This document shows, piece after piece, positions 54,515-63,955 of a DNA stretch of 64,000 bases (positions within the stretch are counted from its first letter, which is position 1; each line of letters opens with the position of its first letter). The stretch comes from an uncultured Caldilineaceae bacterium. GTDB lineage: Bacteria; Chloroflexota; Anaerolineae; Caldilineales; Caldilineaceae. Where the stretch lies: the NCBI GenBank assembly GCA_951812725.1, contig OX638330.1:1984001-2048000 (forward strand), written 5' to 3'. The position numbers and the translations under genes were made by a program. The notes beneath the pieces were generated by a model. It ran no database searches and was not told the DNA's origin. It saw only the letters and a list, made by a program, of their open reading frames with translations.

Positions 54515-55870
54515 CTAAGGGGCACGAATGCGCGCCAGAGCCAGGCGCGCATTTTCGCGTACGTACAGATCACTGTCTGCCAGCGCCGCTTGCAGTGAAG
54601 CGGACGCGGCTTTCGCGTATGGCCCAATTTTGGTCAGTGATAGGGCTGCGTTGTGACGAACGAAGTGGCAGCTGTCGTTTGTCAATAGTTGGGCGAGCCG
54701 GGGAACTGCTTCAGGGGAGGCGATATTGCCGAGGGCCTCGACTGTGTTGCGCCGCACCCATTCGGAGTCATCCTCAAGACAGTCTATCAGAGAGGGGACA
54801 GCGGTATGGGCGGTGAGGCCGATATCGCCGAGGATGTCGGCGGCCGCCGCGCGCAGCGGCCAGTCCTCTGAAGACAACGCGCTGACAAGACGGGGGACAG
54901 CTGCGGCTCCCTGCGCAGTGAGTCCGAAACAAGAGACGAGTTGACTCGGATTCGTGTGCGGAGCAGCGAGGTTTTTTTGGTGGAGTGTCGCTACTTCTTC
55001 AGCCAGGTTGGCCATCAGCGCGATTGACCCATTTTCACCTTGACCTGATAGGCGGTAGGCCTCTTTCAGCTGGTCGGCTTCGGGAAGGCTTTCAACTTCC
55101 TTGCGGGCCAAGCCTTGTGGACCGGGGACAGTGGTGTTTGAGGGCAGTGACCCATTCCCAGCCTCATATAAGCTTTCTCTTCCCAGATGCCAGTTCCATA
55201 CGCTTTGCCAAAGCTGGGACAGTTCGCCGCCGGCTACCGGATCGCGCCACGAGGGATTGGAACAGTTCCAGGCGGGGGCTGTCGGCTCTGTCATGCGGCA
55301 GAAGAGAAACTTCATCATATAGCGGTTGCGGTCGCTGTGGTTGGTAGTTGCGCGGTGCCAGAGGTCGTAGTGGACGATTGTGACGGTGCCGGCCTCTCCG
55401 CACAGCAGGGCCTCGTCCTTTCTTTCTGCCTGGATAGGGCTCGTGTAGTATTGAGAGGCTGGAAGAACAGATGTTGGGCCCATCTCGGTGGTCACGTGCT
55501 GCGGGTAGTAGAATGCCATTGCCCAGCGAGTGCGGTGATGGCGTACGTTTTGATCGGCTTCGTAGCTGTCCTGGTGGTGGCGCTGCGCGGACTGCTGCGG
55601 CGGGGTCAGATGGCAGTGGCGGTGCGGGTGCATGGCGTAGCCGGGGCCGAGGATGCTGGTCAGCGCGCCTGTTACAGCCGGGTGGGAGAAGAGTTCGCTC
55701 AGTTGCGGGATTGCGGGCAGGATGTCGTTGCCGGGATTGCCTCGGGTTGAGAAGATTTCTTCGGCCTGGGCACGAACGGATTCGTGGAAGGCGGTTGGAA
55801 AGTCGGCCTTCAGGGTCACGTAGCCGTTGACGATGAACTGCTGCATTTGGGAATCGTTGAGAAGTATCAT
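54515..55870 (-). CDS. PhyH dioxygenase fused to HEAT repeats
   Basis: 451 residues. The N-terminal about 270 are a PhyH oxygenase: the QQFIVNGYVTLKADFP block, HxD in QRHHQDSYEAD near residue 98, and the distal His and Arg in YDLWHRATTNHSDRNRYMMK near 178. The C-terminal about 150 are HEAT/PBS-lyase-type repeats: AVPRLVSALSSEDWPLRAAA, AVPSLIDCLEDDSEWVRRNT, AVPRLAQLLTNDSCHFVRHN and SLQAALADSDLYVRENARLA. Fusion of a small-molecule oxygenase to a helical protein-binding repeat domain is unusual and suggests a macromolecular partner or substrate. MITE copy C abuts its 3' end. Confidence 0.88.
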   Translation of the reverse strand: MILLNDSQMQQFIVNGYVTLKADFPTAFHESVRAQAEEIFSTRGNPGNDILPAIPQLSELFSHPAVTGALTSILGPGYAMHPHRHCHLTPPQQSAQRHHQDSYEADQNVRHHRTRWAMAFYYPQHVTTEMGPTSVLPASQYYTSPIQAERKDEALLCGEAGTVTIVHYDLWHRATTNHSDRNRYMMKFLFCRMTEPTAPAWNCSNPSWRDPVAGGELSQLWQSVWNWHLGRESLYEAGNGSLPSNTTVPGPQGLARKEVESLPEADQLKEAYRLSGQGENGSIALMANLAEEVATLHQKNLAAPHTNPSQLVSCFGLTAQGAAAVPRLVSALSSEDWPLRAAAADILGDIGLTAHTAVPSLIDCLEDDSEWVRRNTVEALGNIASPEAVPRLAQLLTNDSCHFVRHNAALSLTKIGPYAKAASASLQAALADSDLYVRENARLALARIRAP

Positions 55871-56041
55871 TCTCTACAACTCCTAGGCCTGATACAGGCG
55901 GCTTAATGGTTGTTGTCCTGCAGAAGGTGAAACGGTTCGAAAGGCGCAGCGTATAGCCAAGTATATCATGCCAATTGTTTTGTTCCAGATACCAGCGAGC
56001 AGCCCTGCGTGCCCGCGCCATACGAATCGAGACTGAAAGCA

Positions 56042-56812
56042 ATGAGCCAGACCTGGACACATACATCGCCGGCCGAGCCCGAGGAACAGGTAGAAGAGAG
56101 CGGGCAGACAGATGGCGAGGGGCACGGAGAGCGGACACCGATTGTGGTCGCCGAGCAGATTCACAAGACTTTTCGCAATGGGGAAATCGAGGTCCACGCG
56201 CTGCGCGGGGTGGACCTGAGGATCGAGACAGGCGAGATGGTCGCAATCATGGGGCCGTCCGGCTGCGGGAAGACGACCTTGTTGAACACTCTTTCGGGCC
56301 TGGACAGCTTTGACGGCGGCGAGGTAACGATAGAGGGCACATCGCTGGCCGACATGAATGACCGCAGACGCACGGACTATCGTGCGCGGCGCATGGGGTT
56401 CGTGTTCCAGTCATTCAACCTGCTTCCGGTGATTTCTGCGGTTGAGAATGTAGAGATGCCCCTGCTGGTGAGCGGCGTGCGCCCGGCGCAGGCCCGGAAG
56501 CAGGCGCTTGAGAGCCTGGAGAGTGTGGGCCTGGGGGACCGGGCCTCCCACCGTCCGATGCAACTCTCTGGCGGCCAGATTCAGAGGGTGACGATTGCAC
56601 GGGCGCTGGTGAATCAGCCGGCGCTGGTGTGGGCTGACGAGCCGACCGGCAATCTGGATGTTGGCAGCTCGACCGATGTCCTTGCATTGATGCAGCGCTT
56701 AAACAAGGAGCAGGGGCAGACCTTTGTGATCGTCACTCATGACCCGCAGGTGGCTGCTCTGTGCGAGCGCATCGTGCAGATGAAAGACGGGGAGATTGTC
56801 GAGAATGGGTAG
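56042..56812 (+). CDS. ABC transporter ATP-binding protein (LolD/MacB family)
   Basis: A 256-residue ATPase with Walker [10 protein letters not shown] near residue 79, Q-loop in [13 protein letters not shown], signature [16 protein letters not shown], Walker [12 protein letters not shown] and switch His VIVTHDPQV. The LSGGQ variant and the GNLD tail are those of the MacB/LolD/FtsE class, which work with FtsX-like permeases on lipoproteins, peptides or cell-envelope tasks and not in import. The acidic N-terminal about 35 residues are extra. ATG 56042 is used; a GTG at 56009 is the alternative. It overlaps the permease gene by 8 bases. Confidence 0.93.
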   Translation: MSQTWTHTSPAEPEEQVEESGQTDGEGHGERTPIVVAEQIHKTFRNGEIEVHALRGVDLRIETGEMVAIMGPSGCGKTTLLNTLSGLDSFDGGEVTIEGTSLADMNDRRRTDYRARRMGFVFQSFNLLPVISAVENVEMPLLVSGVRPAQARKQALESLESVGLGDRASHRPMQLSGGQIQRVTIARALVNQPALVWADEPTGNLDVGSSTDVLALMQRLNKEQGQTFVIVTHDPQVAALCERIVQMKDGEIVENG

Positions 56813-59800
56813 CTTTCTCAATTCGGTCGCCATCTATTTTGCTGTTGCATTAGGGTTGATCCTGGCCGGGGCAGCGCTTATATCGCTGCGCAATCCGATT
56901 ATCGGGAAGCTGGGGGTCCGAAACATACCCAGGCGGCCAACGCAGTCGGCGTTGATCGTCTTTGGACTTACGCTAAGCACGATGATAATCGTATCGGCGC
57001 TCAGCCTGGGCGATACGTTGGACAACACGGTGCGACGGCAAACGATCGACGCTTACGGGCAAATCGATCAGGTGGTTTCGCCGCCTTTTCTGATGGACCT
57101 GACGCAGTTGGCAGACGGAGGAATCATCGACCCGGAGCAGGCGAGTAGTCCGCAGAGCGCGGCTCTGTTAAACGCGCTCACCGAAGGGGACCTTACCTCT
57201 TTGATCGCAGTCCTCGACGAGGGGCTGCCAGGAATAACCGAGGAGCGGCAAGCACAGTTGGAGGAGCAGGCGGCGGCGTATCCTCTGATTGACGGCATAG
57301 CAGGCTCGATTCTCTTTCCGACCATAATACGCAACGTGAATACCGGGCAGGGCGAGCCCTTGGGATTCCTGTTTGCGGTGGACGAAGGATATGACACCGG
57401 GTTCGGACTGCATGACGTTGACGGCGAGCCGGTGCGGACGGTTGATTTGCGGCCGGGGATAGGCGATGTTTTTGTCGACCTGGTCGGGCTGTGGGAACAG
57501 TCGGGAGAGACTGTCGGTGTGATTGGGACCGCGCTGGGGATGGAGGAGGTGGGATTGGTTGAAACTGCTCTGGCAATCGGCGCGGTTGGGGCGGTGTTGT
57601 TGCAGGAGGAAGGCCCAAGTTTCACGCTGCGGCAGCTGGAGATTCCGGTGGAGACGCTTCGCAACCTGGGATTTCCCGGCGCAGTACTTGACGAGATAGA
57701 CGCAGAAGTCATCAGCCTGGAGGGGCTGGGAATCAGCGACGATGATCTGGCAGAGCTCAATTTGGATCCTGATGCGCCGATTATGGTCCCAACGCTGCCG
57801 ATGCTAGGGCTTGATGTGCCGAACCAGCAGGAACTGATTGTAGCGGCGACGGAGGCGCTCAGCTCGATCAACCTGAACACGTTGGGGCAGGATGTAGACG
57901 CGCGGCTTGGGGATTTTGGGCTGCAGCTCCGTCAGGGAGAAGTGTATCTGAACGAAGTGGGGGCGCGGCAGCTCGACGCGCGGGCGGGCGATTTGCTGGA
58001 GATCTTCATTGGTCCGATTCCGGTACCTTACCGTGTGCGGGCGGTTGTGGCCGAGTCCGGCCCGTTGGGGGCAGTTCTGCCGGTTGTGATGATGCATACG
58101 GATGAGGCGCAGAAACTGCTCTTTATGCCGGGCAGGGTCAACAACATATTGATCTCGAACGCAGGTGACGAGGTCGACGGCATGGTTCATACGGCGGAGG
58201 TTAGCGACCAGTTGCGGGCGCTGTCCTTGAACGAGTCGCGATTGGCCGCGCTGCTGGCAGTTTTGCGCAGACCGGAGTTCGCTGATGTCGTGCGGAGGGA
58301 GGGAGCGGCGCCGAAGAATCCGCTGTTCGAGGAAAACGACGCGCCCGAATTCGTTATGCAGATAGCCGGACTGTGGACGCAGGCGACGAGCTTCGAGTCG
58401 GACATCGACGTCTTGGTTGACTACGTAAACGGTCCAGCCGACGCCGAAATCACGACGGCGTTGCGGGCGGCGCTGAGCAGCGGGGCTGTGCAGGACTGGC
58501 TAAGAGACTTGCCTCTGGGGAACGAAGATCGTCAGGCGTTGGAGGGGGGCCTGGCCGATATACGGGACTTCGAGGTACTTGCGCCGCTGAGCAAACAGTT
58601 CGTCACGGATGTAGCGGAAGTTGGGGGCATCGCATTGGGAACCGTTTTCTCCAGCTTTGGAATTCTTTCGATCTTTGCGGGCGTACTGCTGATTTTTCTG
58701 ATTTTTGTGATGCTGGCTGCGGAACGGCGCAGTGAATTGGGTATCGCGCGGGCGGTGGGGATGAGACGTATCCACCTGGTGCAGATGTTTGTTACTGAAG
58801 GTCTGATTTACGACCTGGCCGCGGCGCTGGTGGGACTAGGCCTGGGACTGCTGGTCTCGTACGGCATGATCGGTTTCATCAGCGGACTGTTGAACAGTAT
58901 CGCGCAGCAGGTGCAGGGCGCAACAGTGCCGATCCAGTTCTATTGGAGTGCGGCTCCATCTTCACTGATTATCGCCTATTGCCTGGGCGTCATACTTACA
59001 TTCGTGGTCGTGACGGTCGCTTCGTGGAACGTAAGCCGCCTCAATATCATCGCCGCAATCCGCAATTTGCCTGACACAGCGAACGGGAAGAAGCAGGGTT
59101 GGCTGAGGCGCGTGCTACGCGGGCTGGGTCTGATGGTTTTGCTGGGCGGAGGGGGTTATCTGGTCTGGCTGGGCCGCGAGAGCGGACAGACGGTTGCGTT
59201 TATCGGGGGAACGTTGCTGCTGGCAGGGCTTGGCTGGACGGGCGGGCTCTTGAGCCGCAGATGGAGTCCAGGGCAGTCTGACCTACATAAACGTCTGGTT
59301 TATACAGTCATCGGGCTTGGCTTGTTGGCTATGTGGGGCGTTCCCTGGAGCACAGTTTTCGACACAGACCTGCCCTGGTTCAACCAGAATCCCGGGTTCA
59401 CGCTGCTCTCCTTTGCGTTGAGCGGACCGTTCATCATCATTGGCGCGATCATGGTGGTGATGTTCAACGCCGACAGTATTGCGGGCCTGTTTGTACGGAT
59501 TGTGGGTGGAATCGGGCCACTGACCCCTGTGCTCAAGACGGCGGTAGCTTACCCGCTCAGCAATCGCTTCCGAACGGGAACAGCGATTCTGTTGTTCGCG
59601 ATGGTGATCACGACTGTGACGGTGATGAGCGTGGTCATTCGGGCGACGGAGGTCGTCACGGAGCCCAGCGAGGAGCGGACGGCAGGATTCGACATTGTCA
59701 TATCGCCGAGCCTGCTCAGTTTCTTTGATCCGGTTACGGATATACACGAGGAGGCGGACATACGAGCTGACTTTCCAAGCGAGAGGCTTGCGGTCCTGGG

Positions 59801-60935
59801 CACGGTCGCCGGTTTGGGGTTAACTGCGCGGCAACTCCAACCGGAGTCGGGTGTCGAAAACACGGTGACGGTCGAAATGACTGGGATCGATGAGGGCTAT
59901 ACGAAACAAGCCGCGCAGCATTATGGGTTCCAGATGCGGGCTGAGGGCTTCAGCAGCGACGAGGAGGTCTGGCAGGCGCTGGCTGAGCGGGATGACGTGG
60001 CGGTAGTCACTTCATGGTGGGTTGAAGAGCCTCCTGAAGAGGATACCGAAGGTTCAGGGGCATCTTTCGATCGCGGCAGGCGGGATGGGGGGCCTCCCTG
60101 GCAAAGGGGCCTCCAGTTAGAGGGATTCTATCTGGAGGAGGGCGGCATGCTGCCGCACGTGCTCGTCGAGCTCAGCAATACCGTTGCAGTCGTTACCACG
60201 GGGGCGGGTTTCTCTTTTGGAGGTGTTGAGGCCGAGGTCTCAACCAGCAGCCCTACGGGCTTTGAAGGCGGTGAGGAGATAACGCACACGGTTCAGATTA
60301 TCGGCGTGTTGGCGAGCGAGGATACACTGGCACAGGGCAGTATTCAGATGAACCGCCGCATTCTAGACAAGCTCAACGGCGAGCCTGTCCGCCCAAGCGC
60401 CTTCTATGCCAAGGTCGCGGAGGGCGAGAGCTTGGCAGAAACTGCGCGGGCACTAGAGCGGTCGATGCTGAGCAGCGGTTTGAATGCGGCTCCTCTTTCC
60501 GAACTGTTCGCGGCCGGCCAGGCCGTTTTACGGGGAATACTGGGTCTGTTCCAGGGATTCCTGGCCTTGGGGCTGGTTGTGGGTATAGCCGGTCTTGGCG
60601 TGATAAGCAGCCGGACGGTTGTAGAACGGCGGCAGCAGATCGGCGTGTTGCGGGCGATCGGCTACCCGTCGAGCACCGTTGCATTGCTGTTTGTGTTGGA
60701 GGCAAACTTCATCGCGCTGACGGGAATACTTCTTGGGGGTATCACCGGTCTGATTTTGGGTGACAAGACGATCGGACAGGCTTATGACTTGGCGACGCAG
60801 CAGAGTTTTCCGACGCCATGGTTGACCATTGCGGCGATGCTGTTTGCGGCCTGGTTTTTCTCGTTGCTAACTACGATTCTGCCGGCGTGGCAGGCGTCGC
60901 GCATTTATCCGGCAGAGGCGCTGCGGTATGAGTAA
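56805..60935 (+). CDS. Giant double-FtsX (MacB-like) ABC permease, 1376 residues
   Basis: The ATG at 56805 overlaps the ATPase stop. The protein looks like two FtsX/MacB permeases joined. Two N-terminal membrane segments (about 5-25, 47-67) are followed by a large extracytoplasmic region. The first FtsX core lies at about 612-750 ([49 protein letters not shown]), with further membrane segments to about 945. A second extracytoplasmic domain follows, then the second core at about 1245-1365 ([19 protein letters not shown], the usual EAA-like coupling loop). With the ATPase it should form an envelope exporter or lipoprotein-handling machine. No periplasmic partner gene is adjacent. Confidence 0.9.
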   Translation: MGSFLNSVAIYFAVALGLILAGAALISLRNPIIGKLGVRNIPRRPTQSALIVFGLTLSTMIIVSALSLGDTLDNTVRRQTIDAYGQIDQVVSPPFLMDLTQLADGGIIDPEQASSPQSAALLNALTEGDLTSLIAVLDEGLPGITEERQAQLEEQAAAYPLIDGIAGSILFPTIIRNVNTGQGEPLGFLFAVDEGYDTGFGLHDVDGEPVRTVDLRPGIGDVFVDLVGLWEQSGETVGVIGTALGMEEVGLVETALAIGAVGAVLLQEEGPSFTLRQLEIPVETLRNLGFPGAVLDEIDAEVISLEGLGISDDDLAELNLDPDAPIMVPTLPMLGLDVPNQQELIVAATEALSSINLNTLGQDVDARLGDFGLQLRQGEVYLNEVGARQLDARAGDLLEIFIGPIPVPYRVRAVVAESGPLGAVLPVVMMHTDEAQKLLFMPGRVNNILISNAGDEVDGMVHTAEVSDQLRALSLNESRLAALLAVLRRPEFADVVRREGAAPKNPLFEENDAPEFVMQIAGLWTQATSFESDIDVLVDYVNGPADAEITTALRAALSSGAVQDWLRDLPLGNEDRQALEGGLADIRDFEVLAPLSKQFVTDVAEVGGIALGTVFSSFGILSIFAGVLLIFLIFVMLAAERRSELGIARAVGMRRIHLVQMFVTEGLIYDLAAALVGLGLGLLVSYGMIGFISGLLNSIAQQVQGATVPIQFYWSAAPSSLIIAYCLGVILTFVVVTVASWNVSRLNIIAAIRNLPDTANGKKQGWLRRVLRGLGLMVLLGGGGYLVWLGRESGQTVAFIGGTLLLAGLGWTGGLLSRRWSPGQSDLHKRLVYTVIGLGLLAMWGVPWSTVFDTDLPWFNQNPGFTLLSFALSGPFIIIGAIMVVMFNADSIAGLFVRIVGGIGPLTPVLKTAVAYPLSNRFRTGTAILLFAMVITTVTVMSVVIRATEVVTEPSEERTAGFDIVISPSLLSFFDPVTDIHEEADIRADFPSERLAVLGTVAGLGLTARQLQPESGVENTVTVEMTGIDEGYTKQAAQHYGFQMRAEGFSSDEEVWQALAERDDVAVVTSWWVEEPPEEDTEGSGASFDRGRRDGGPPWQRGLQLEGFYLEEGGMLPHVLVELSNTVAVVTTGAGFSFGGVEAEVSTSSPTGFEGGEEITHTVQIIGVLASEDTLAQGSIQMNRRILDKLNGEPVRPSAFYAKVAEGESLAETARALERSMLSSGLNAAPLSELFAAGQAVLRGILGLFQGFLALGLVVGIAGLGVISSRTVVERRQQIGVLRAIGYPSSTVALLFVLEANFIALTGILLGGITGLILGDKTIGQAYDLATQQSFPTPWLTIAAMLFAAWFFSLLTTILPAWQASRIYPAEALRYE

Positions 60936-61091
60936 GAGTGGTCGACCAGACTGAGGCCGCCGCCGTAATAGGCAGCAAACTGGGCAGGCCCGCGATCATT
61001 TTTGGCAAACCAAGGCGTGTTGACGAACGTTCGCTCGCGTCCTACAATGCCAGAAAGCGATTTCCGATTGACCAAGGAAGAGGAGGCCGGA

Positions 61092-61418
61092 ATGACCATT
61101 AGCGTATCTTCCAGCGAGGCTCGAAAGAGTTTAGGTAAGTTGCTGAATCTAGCGAGCGAAGAAAACGAGGAAGTTGTCATAGAAGTGCGAGGAGAGCCCA
61201 CGGCGGTGATAGTTTCGTATTCGCAATACGAACAGCTGATGGAGGAAAAAGAATGCCGCAAAAGGGAAGAAGCAGTTCGATTGCTGCGTAGCGCTCGTGC
61301 GCGAGTCCAGGAGCGGATGGAAGGGATTTCGGATGAAGAGGCCTACCGAATGGCCGGTTTCGGGGAGAATGCGATCAAGGAGATACTACAGCACGAGGAT
61401 GAAGGGACGGCTGAATAG
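61092..61418 (+). CDS. Phd/YefM-family antitoxin-like protein
   Basis: 108 residues from ATG 61092 (GGAGGCCGG upstream). The N-terminal half is the Phd/YefM DNA-binding fold: SVSSSEARKSLGKLLNLASE, then EVVIEVRGEPTAVIVSYSQYEQL. The C-terminal half is charged and helical, as in antitoxins whose tail wraps the toxin. The expected RelE- or Doc-type toxin does not follow immediately; the next gene (61583) is BrnT-like. It is therefore an orphan antitoxin, or part of a mixed TA cluster. Confidence 0.85.
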   Translation: MTISVSSSEARKSLGKLLNLASEENEEVVIEVRGEPTAVIVSYSQYEQLMEEKECRKREEAVRLLRSARARVQERMEGISDEEAYRMAGFGENAIKEILQHEDEGTAE

Positions 61419-61582
61419 TCATGCCATTTATCTTGTCACATTTTCAGTTCTTTAGGGCATTTGACCATTGTGGGCCCATTTGACCACCTCTACAGTATGG
61501 CCTAAGCTTAGTCTGTTGTGATGAATGGAAGCACATTAACGTTTTTGGGAGCGAATCGGAGATAGAGTTGGTTTGACAACTG

Positions 61583-62083
61583 ATGACCGAAAAGAATTGG
61601 ACAGATGTCGACAACATTTTGCTGAAACTATCGTTTGAATATCGTCCATCGGAGGAAGAAACTGCGGAGAGTAGAGATCCCTGGGACCAGCATTTCATGT
61701 TTCCCTATCCTCATGCTTCCTTGCGGAACGCTGCTCGGGATGGCAGAATCACATGGGACGAGGAAAAAAATCGTTCAAACATAGAGAAACACGGAATCAG
61801 TTTTGAAAGGATTCGAGAATTCGAGCATCCGCCTATAATAAACATTACTCTTTTTGACCATATTGATCCGAACACAGGGGCACGAGAAACAAGAATAGGG
61901 CAATACATAAATATTGACTCCAATATCTATGTCGTCATATACGTATGGCGAGGTGAAAACCAGGAAATTGCCCGAGTAATCACCTTACATAGACTTGGTT
62001 CAAGAAGAAGGAGGTATTACGATGCCTACATCAGAGACCCGGCGGAAAACCTTCAAAGAAATCGAGAAAGAGGAAGGAACTGA
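61583..62083 (+). CDS. brnT: BrnT-like toxin with N-terminal extension
   Basis: 166 residues. From about residue 55 it matches BrnT (DUF497): ITWDEEKNRSNIEKHGISFE, then TRIGQYINIDSNIYVVIYVW and the C-terminal LHRLGSRRRRYYDAYIRD. BrnT is a RelE-fold ribonuclease toxin of about 90 residues, so the N-terminal about 50 residues are extra; ATG 61697 within the frame would give a shorter form. The ribosome site before 61583 is weak. A small gene overlaps its 3' end by 62 bases and has a strong Shine-Dalgarno, consistent with a toxin-first antitoxin-second operon. Confidence 0.8.
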   Translation: MTEKNWTDVDNILLKLSFEYRPSEEETAESRDPWDQHFMFPYPHASLRNAARDGRITWDEEKNRSNIEKHGISFERIREFEHPPIINITLFDHIDPNTGARETRIGQYINIDSNIYVVIYVWRGENQEIARVITLHRLGSRRRRYYDAYIRDPAENLQRNRERGRN

Positions 62084-62225
62084 CGCCGCCATCGAAGCGG
62101 GAATCCAATCTGACCCAGATGCTTTGTACTTCCAAGACCTAGAAGAAGTAGAGGCAGCAAGAGTAGCAAGAGCACTCAAAGAGTCAGAGGAATCCAATCA
62201 ATCTTACGAGAGTCAGACCGCTTAG
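62022..62225 (+). CDS. Small acidic protein, candidate antitoxin of the BrnT-like toxin
   Basis: 67 residues (MPTSETRRKTFKEIEKEEGT to YESQTA), from ATG 62022 with an excellent AAGGAGGT 8 bases upstream, so the longer frame from 61995 is not needed. It overlaps the brnT-like gene by 62 bases. The sequence is acidic and helical; the ribbon-helix-helix pattern of BrnA is not obvious. The location and overlap are those of BrnA, so it may be a reduced or alternative antitoxin. Function is inferred from context only. Confidence 0.6.
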   Translation: MPTSETRRKTFKEIEKEEGTDAAIEAGIQSDPDALYFQDLEEVEAARVARALKESEESNQSYESQTA

Positions 62226-62394
62226 TCCGAAAGTTTTATTTTTGCCATGAGCGACAAAGGCACGATCTCCGAATGTGCTGTAGCAGCTAATAGCTCACTG
62301 GGAAACACGCCCTTCTTTGGCTAAGTGAGTCTTGCGCTTTCGTGGAGTCAGAAGTCCATTTGTAAACCACAGATTACCCGCCAGCTCTCCTTCT

Positions 62395-62844
62395 TTACCA
62401 TTCGTAATGTTTATACTTCTCAGCCCAGCCGCCGCTTGAAGATATCATTTCGCCTGCAGCTTCAATAAAGAACAGCCAGCGCGGCTCCTGCATGGTTGTT
62501 TCGAGATATTTCAGGCCGGTTGCGCCCCCATAGCGTTCGGCCATCTCCTGGCCGATGGCTACCCACTTTCCGCCAATATTCGGCTCTTCCACCACTTTTG
62601 CGTTCCCCTTCACCAGCACGCGACGCCCGTCCTCGGCATCTATACAGAGAAATACACGCCCGTCGTTTTTCAGATAGCGGGCCCAGGCTGCACGGGCGCG
62701 TGGCACGACGTAGAAGCCGCCGTCGGCATAGGTGAACCAGCAGGGCACGACGTAGGGCGCGCCTTCTTCATCGACGCAGGCCAGTCGGCAAATCGTGTTG
62801 CTGTGCAGTATTTCGTCAATCTGAGATTGGGTCATTACAGGCAT
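62395..62844 (-). CDS. FMN/pyridoxamine-5'-phosphate-oxidase-fold protein
   Basis: 149 residues of the split-barrel flavin-binding fold. RLACVDEEGAPYVVPCWFTY is the first strand pair, FYVVPRARAAWARYLKNDGR the phosphate-binding turn, and VFLCIDAEDGRRVLVKGNAK the next; the C-terminal EPRWLFFIEAAGEMISSSGG completes the barrel. Short members of this kind bind FMN or F420 and reduce unknown substrates. AGGAGC lies a few bases before the ATG. It is convergent with the TA-like cluster and has no partner. Confidence 0.85.
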   Translation of the reverse strand: MPVMTQSQIDEILHSNTICRLACVDEEGAPYVVPCWFTYADGGFYVVPRARAAWARYLKNDGRVFLCIDAEDGRRVLVKGNAKVVEEPNIGGKWVAIGQEMAERYGGATGLKYLETTMQEPRWLFFIEAAGEMISSSGGWAEKYKHYEW

Positions 62845-63165
62845 TATTTGCTCCTGTCATGTTGATCGGACCTGTTGAAAGGTCTTACCGGAGTCGCAGC
62901 CCGTTCCGTGGGCAGCGGACCGATTTTTCCCCATCCTTGTCTTAGCCTGGTGGCGGCAGAGAGCTCGTTACCCCGCGCCTCCAAGTAGGCTACCCTATAC
63001 CAAGTTTACTGATATTTCAAACGCGGTTTCGACAATGGAATCTCTTTCTGGTATGATCTTCGGTTAACGCGTTCAGAGTCGGACTCCATCCGGAGCGAAG
63101 GCTTATCCCAGCCTGGCGTGGAATATCCGCTCTTTCAAACCAAACTCTTGCGAAAGAAAATTGCC
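62845..63165. other. Divergent intergenic region, 321 bp
   Basis: This lies between the two split-barrel protein genes, which read away from each other. It should hold both promoters. I see no gene, no convincing promoter and no repeat here. Confidence 0.5.
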
Positions 63166-63570
63166 ATGGAAGCCAAAGTCTTGGAGTTTTTGCAGGCAGA
63201 CCGCCACGCGATTCTGGCGACAAACGGAAGGAATGGTTCCCCGCAGTTGACGCCTGTCTGGTACGTGTTTGAGGATGGTGTACTGTATGTGAGCGCGCAG
63301 ACTAAGACCGTTAAGGTAAAGAATTTGCGGCGGGACGCGACAGTATCTGTCTGTATCGACGGTGGTCGGGGCGACGCCCGCTATGTGGTTTTGAGCGGCG
63401 AGGCTGAATTGATCGAGCCCGGCGAGCGGCAGAAGTCTCTGCGCTGGCAGATCGTGAGGCACTATTACGCAGACGAAGCGGAAGCCAAGCGCTATTATGA
63501 GACTGTTCAGGACACAATCGGGGCAATTATCTCGTTGCGGGCCGAGCGAATGGTGGTGAGCGGATTTTGA
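63166..63570 (+). CDS. PPOX-class F420/FMN-dependent enzyme (TIGR03618-like)
   Basis: 134 residues from ATG 63166 (the longer frame from 63118 adds 16 residues with no support). The split-barrel signature is AILATNGRNGSPQLTPVWYV, then YVSAQTKTVKVKNLRRDATV and VSVCIDGG, and the C-terminal LRAERMVVSGF is also typical. These proteins bind F420 or FMN and reduce small substrates. The short length and GSPQLTPVWY motif fit the F420 branch. It differs enough from the protein at 62395 to be a separate family member. The ribosome site is weak. Confidence 0.85.
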   Translation: MEAKVLEFLQADRHAILATNGRNGSPQLTPVWYVFEDGVLYVSAQTKTVKVKNLRRDATVSVCIDGGRGDARYVVLSGEAELIEPGERQKSLRWQIVRHYYADEAEAKRYYETVQDTIGAIISLRAERMVVSGF

Positions 63571-63670
63571 GAAACAGGAGGCTAGACGGGGGATCGCCTC
63601 TGGTAGTCGGGGTTCACCACTTGCGCCAGGCGACCAAGACTTTGGGGGACCAGACGAAGAGGAGTGGATT

Positions 63671-63871
63671 GTGTGTCGTAACATCAAGAAGCTTCGCCAG
63701 CCGGAGAGGTTGCCGACGGAGCAGGAGCTAAACGATGCCGCTCTGCAATTTGTTCGCAAAGTGAGCGGCTATCGGAAGCCGTCAAGGGTCAATGAGAAGG
63801 TATTTGACAACGCTGTCACCGACATTGCCGCGGTAACGCGGCGGATGTTCGAAGACCTGGAGACTCGGTAG
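63671..63871 (+). CDS. DUF2277 family protein
   Basis: A 66-residue protein starting GTG at 63671 (VCRNIKKLRQPERLPTEQEL) with GGAG 6 bases upstream. ALQFVRKVSGYRKPSRVNEK and the helical C-terminus VTDIAAVTRRMFEDLE match DUF2277, a small conserved family of unknown function found in Actinobacteria, Chloroflexota and others. It lies 100 bp behind the split-barrel gene and 85 bp before the start of the next gene, perhaps in one operon. Confidence 0.85.
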   Translation: MCRNIKKLRQPERLPTEQELNDAALQFVRKVSGYRKPSRVNEKVFDNAVTDIAAVTRRMFEDLETR

Positions 63872-63955
63872 GTTGGTAAGCCTTTGCAAGCAAGAAGGCT
63901 GCGGATCGATCTCGGGTCGACGTACGCAGAATTTGAGACTAACAGGAGCAGGAAT

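Noticed and set aside
55164..56246. 360-residue minus-strand frame
   Set aside because: Out of frame with the PhyH-HEAT gene and antisense to the ATPase start; Arg/Pro-rich and without any domain.
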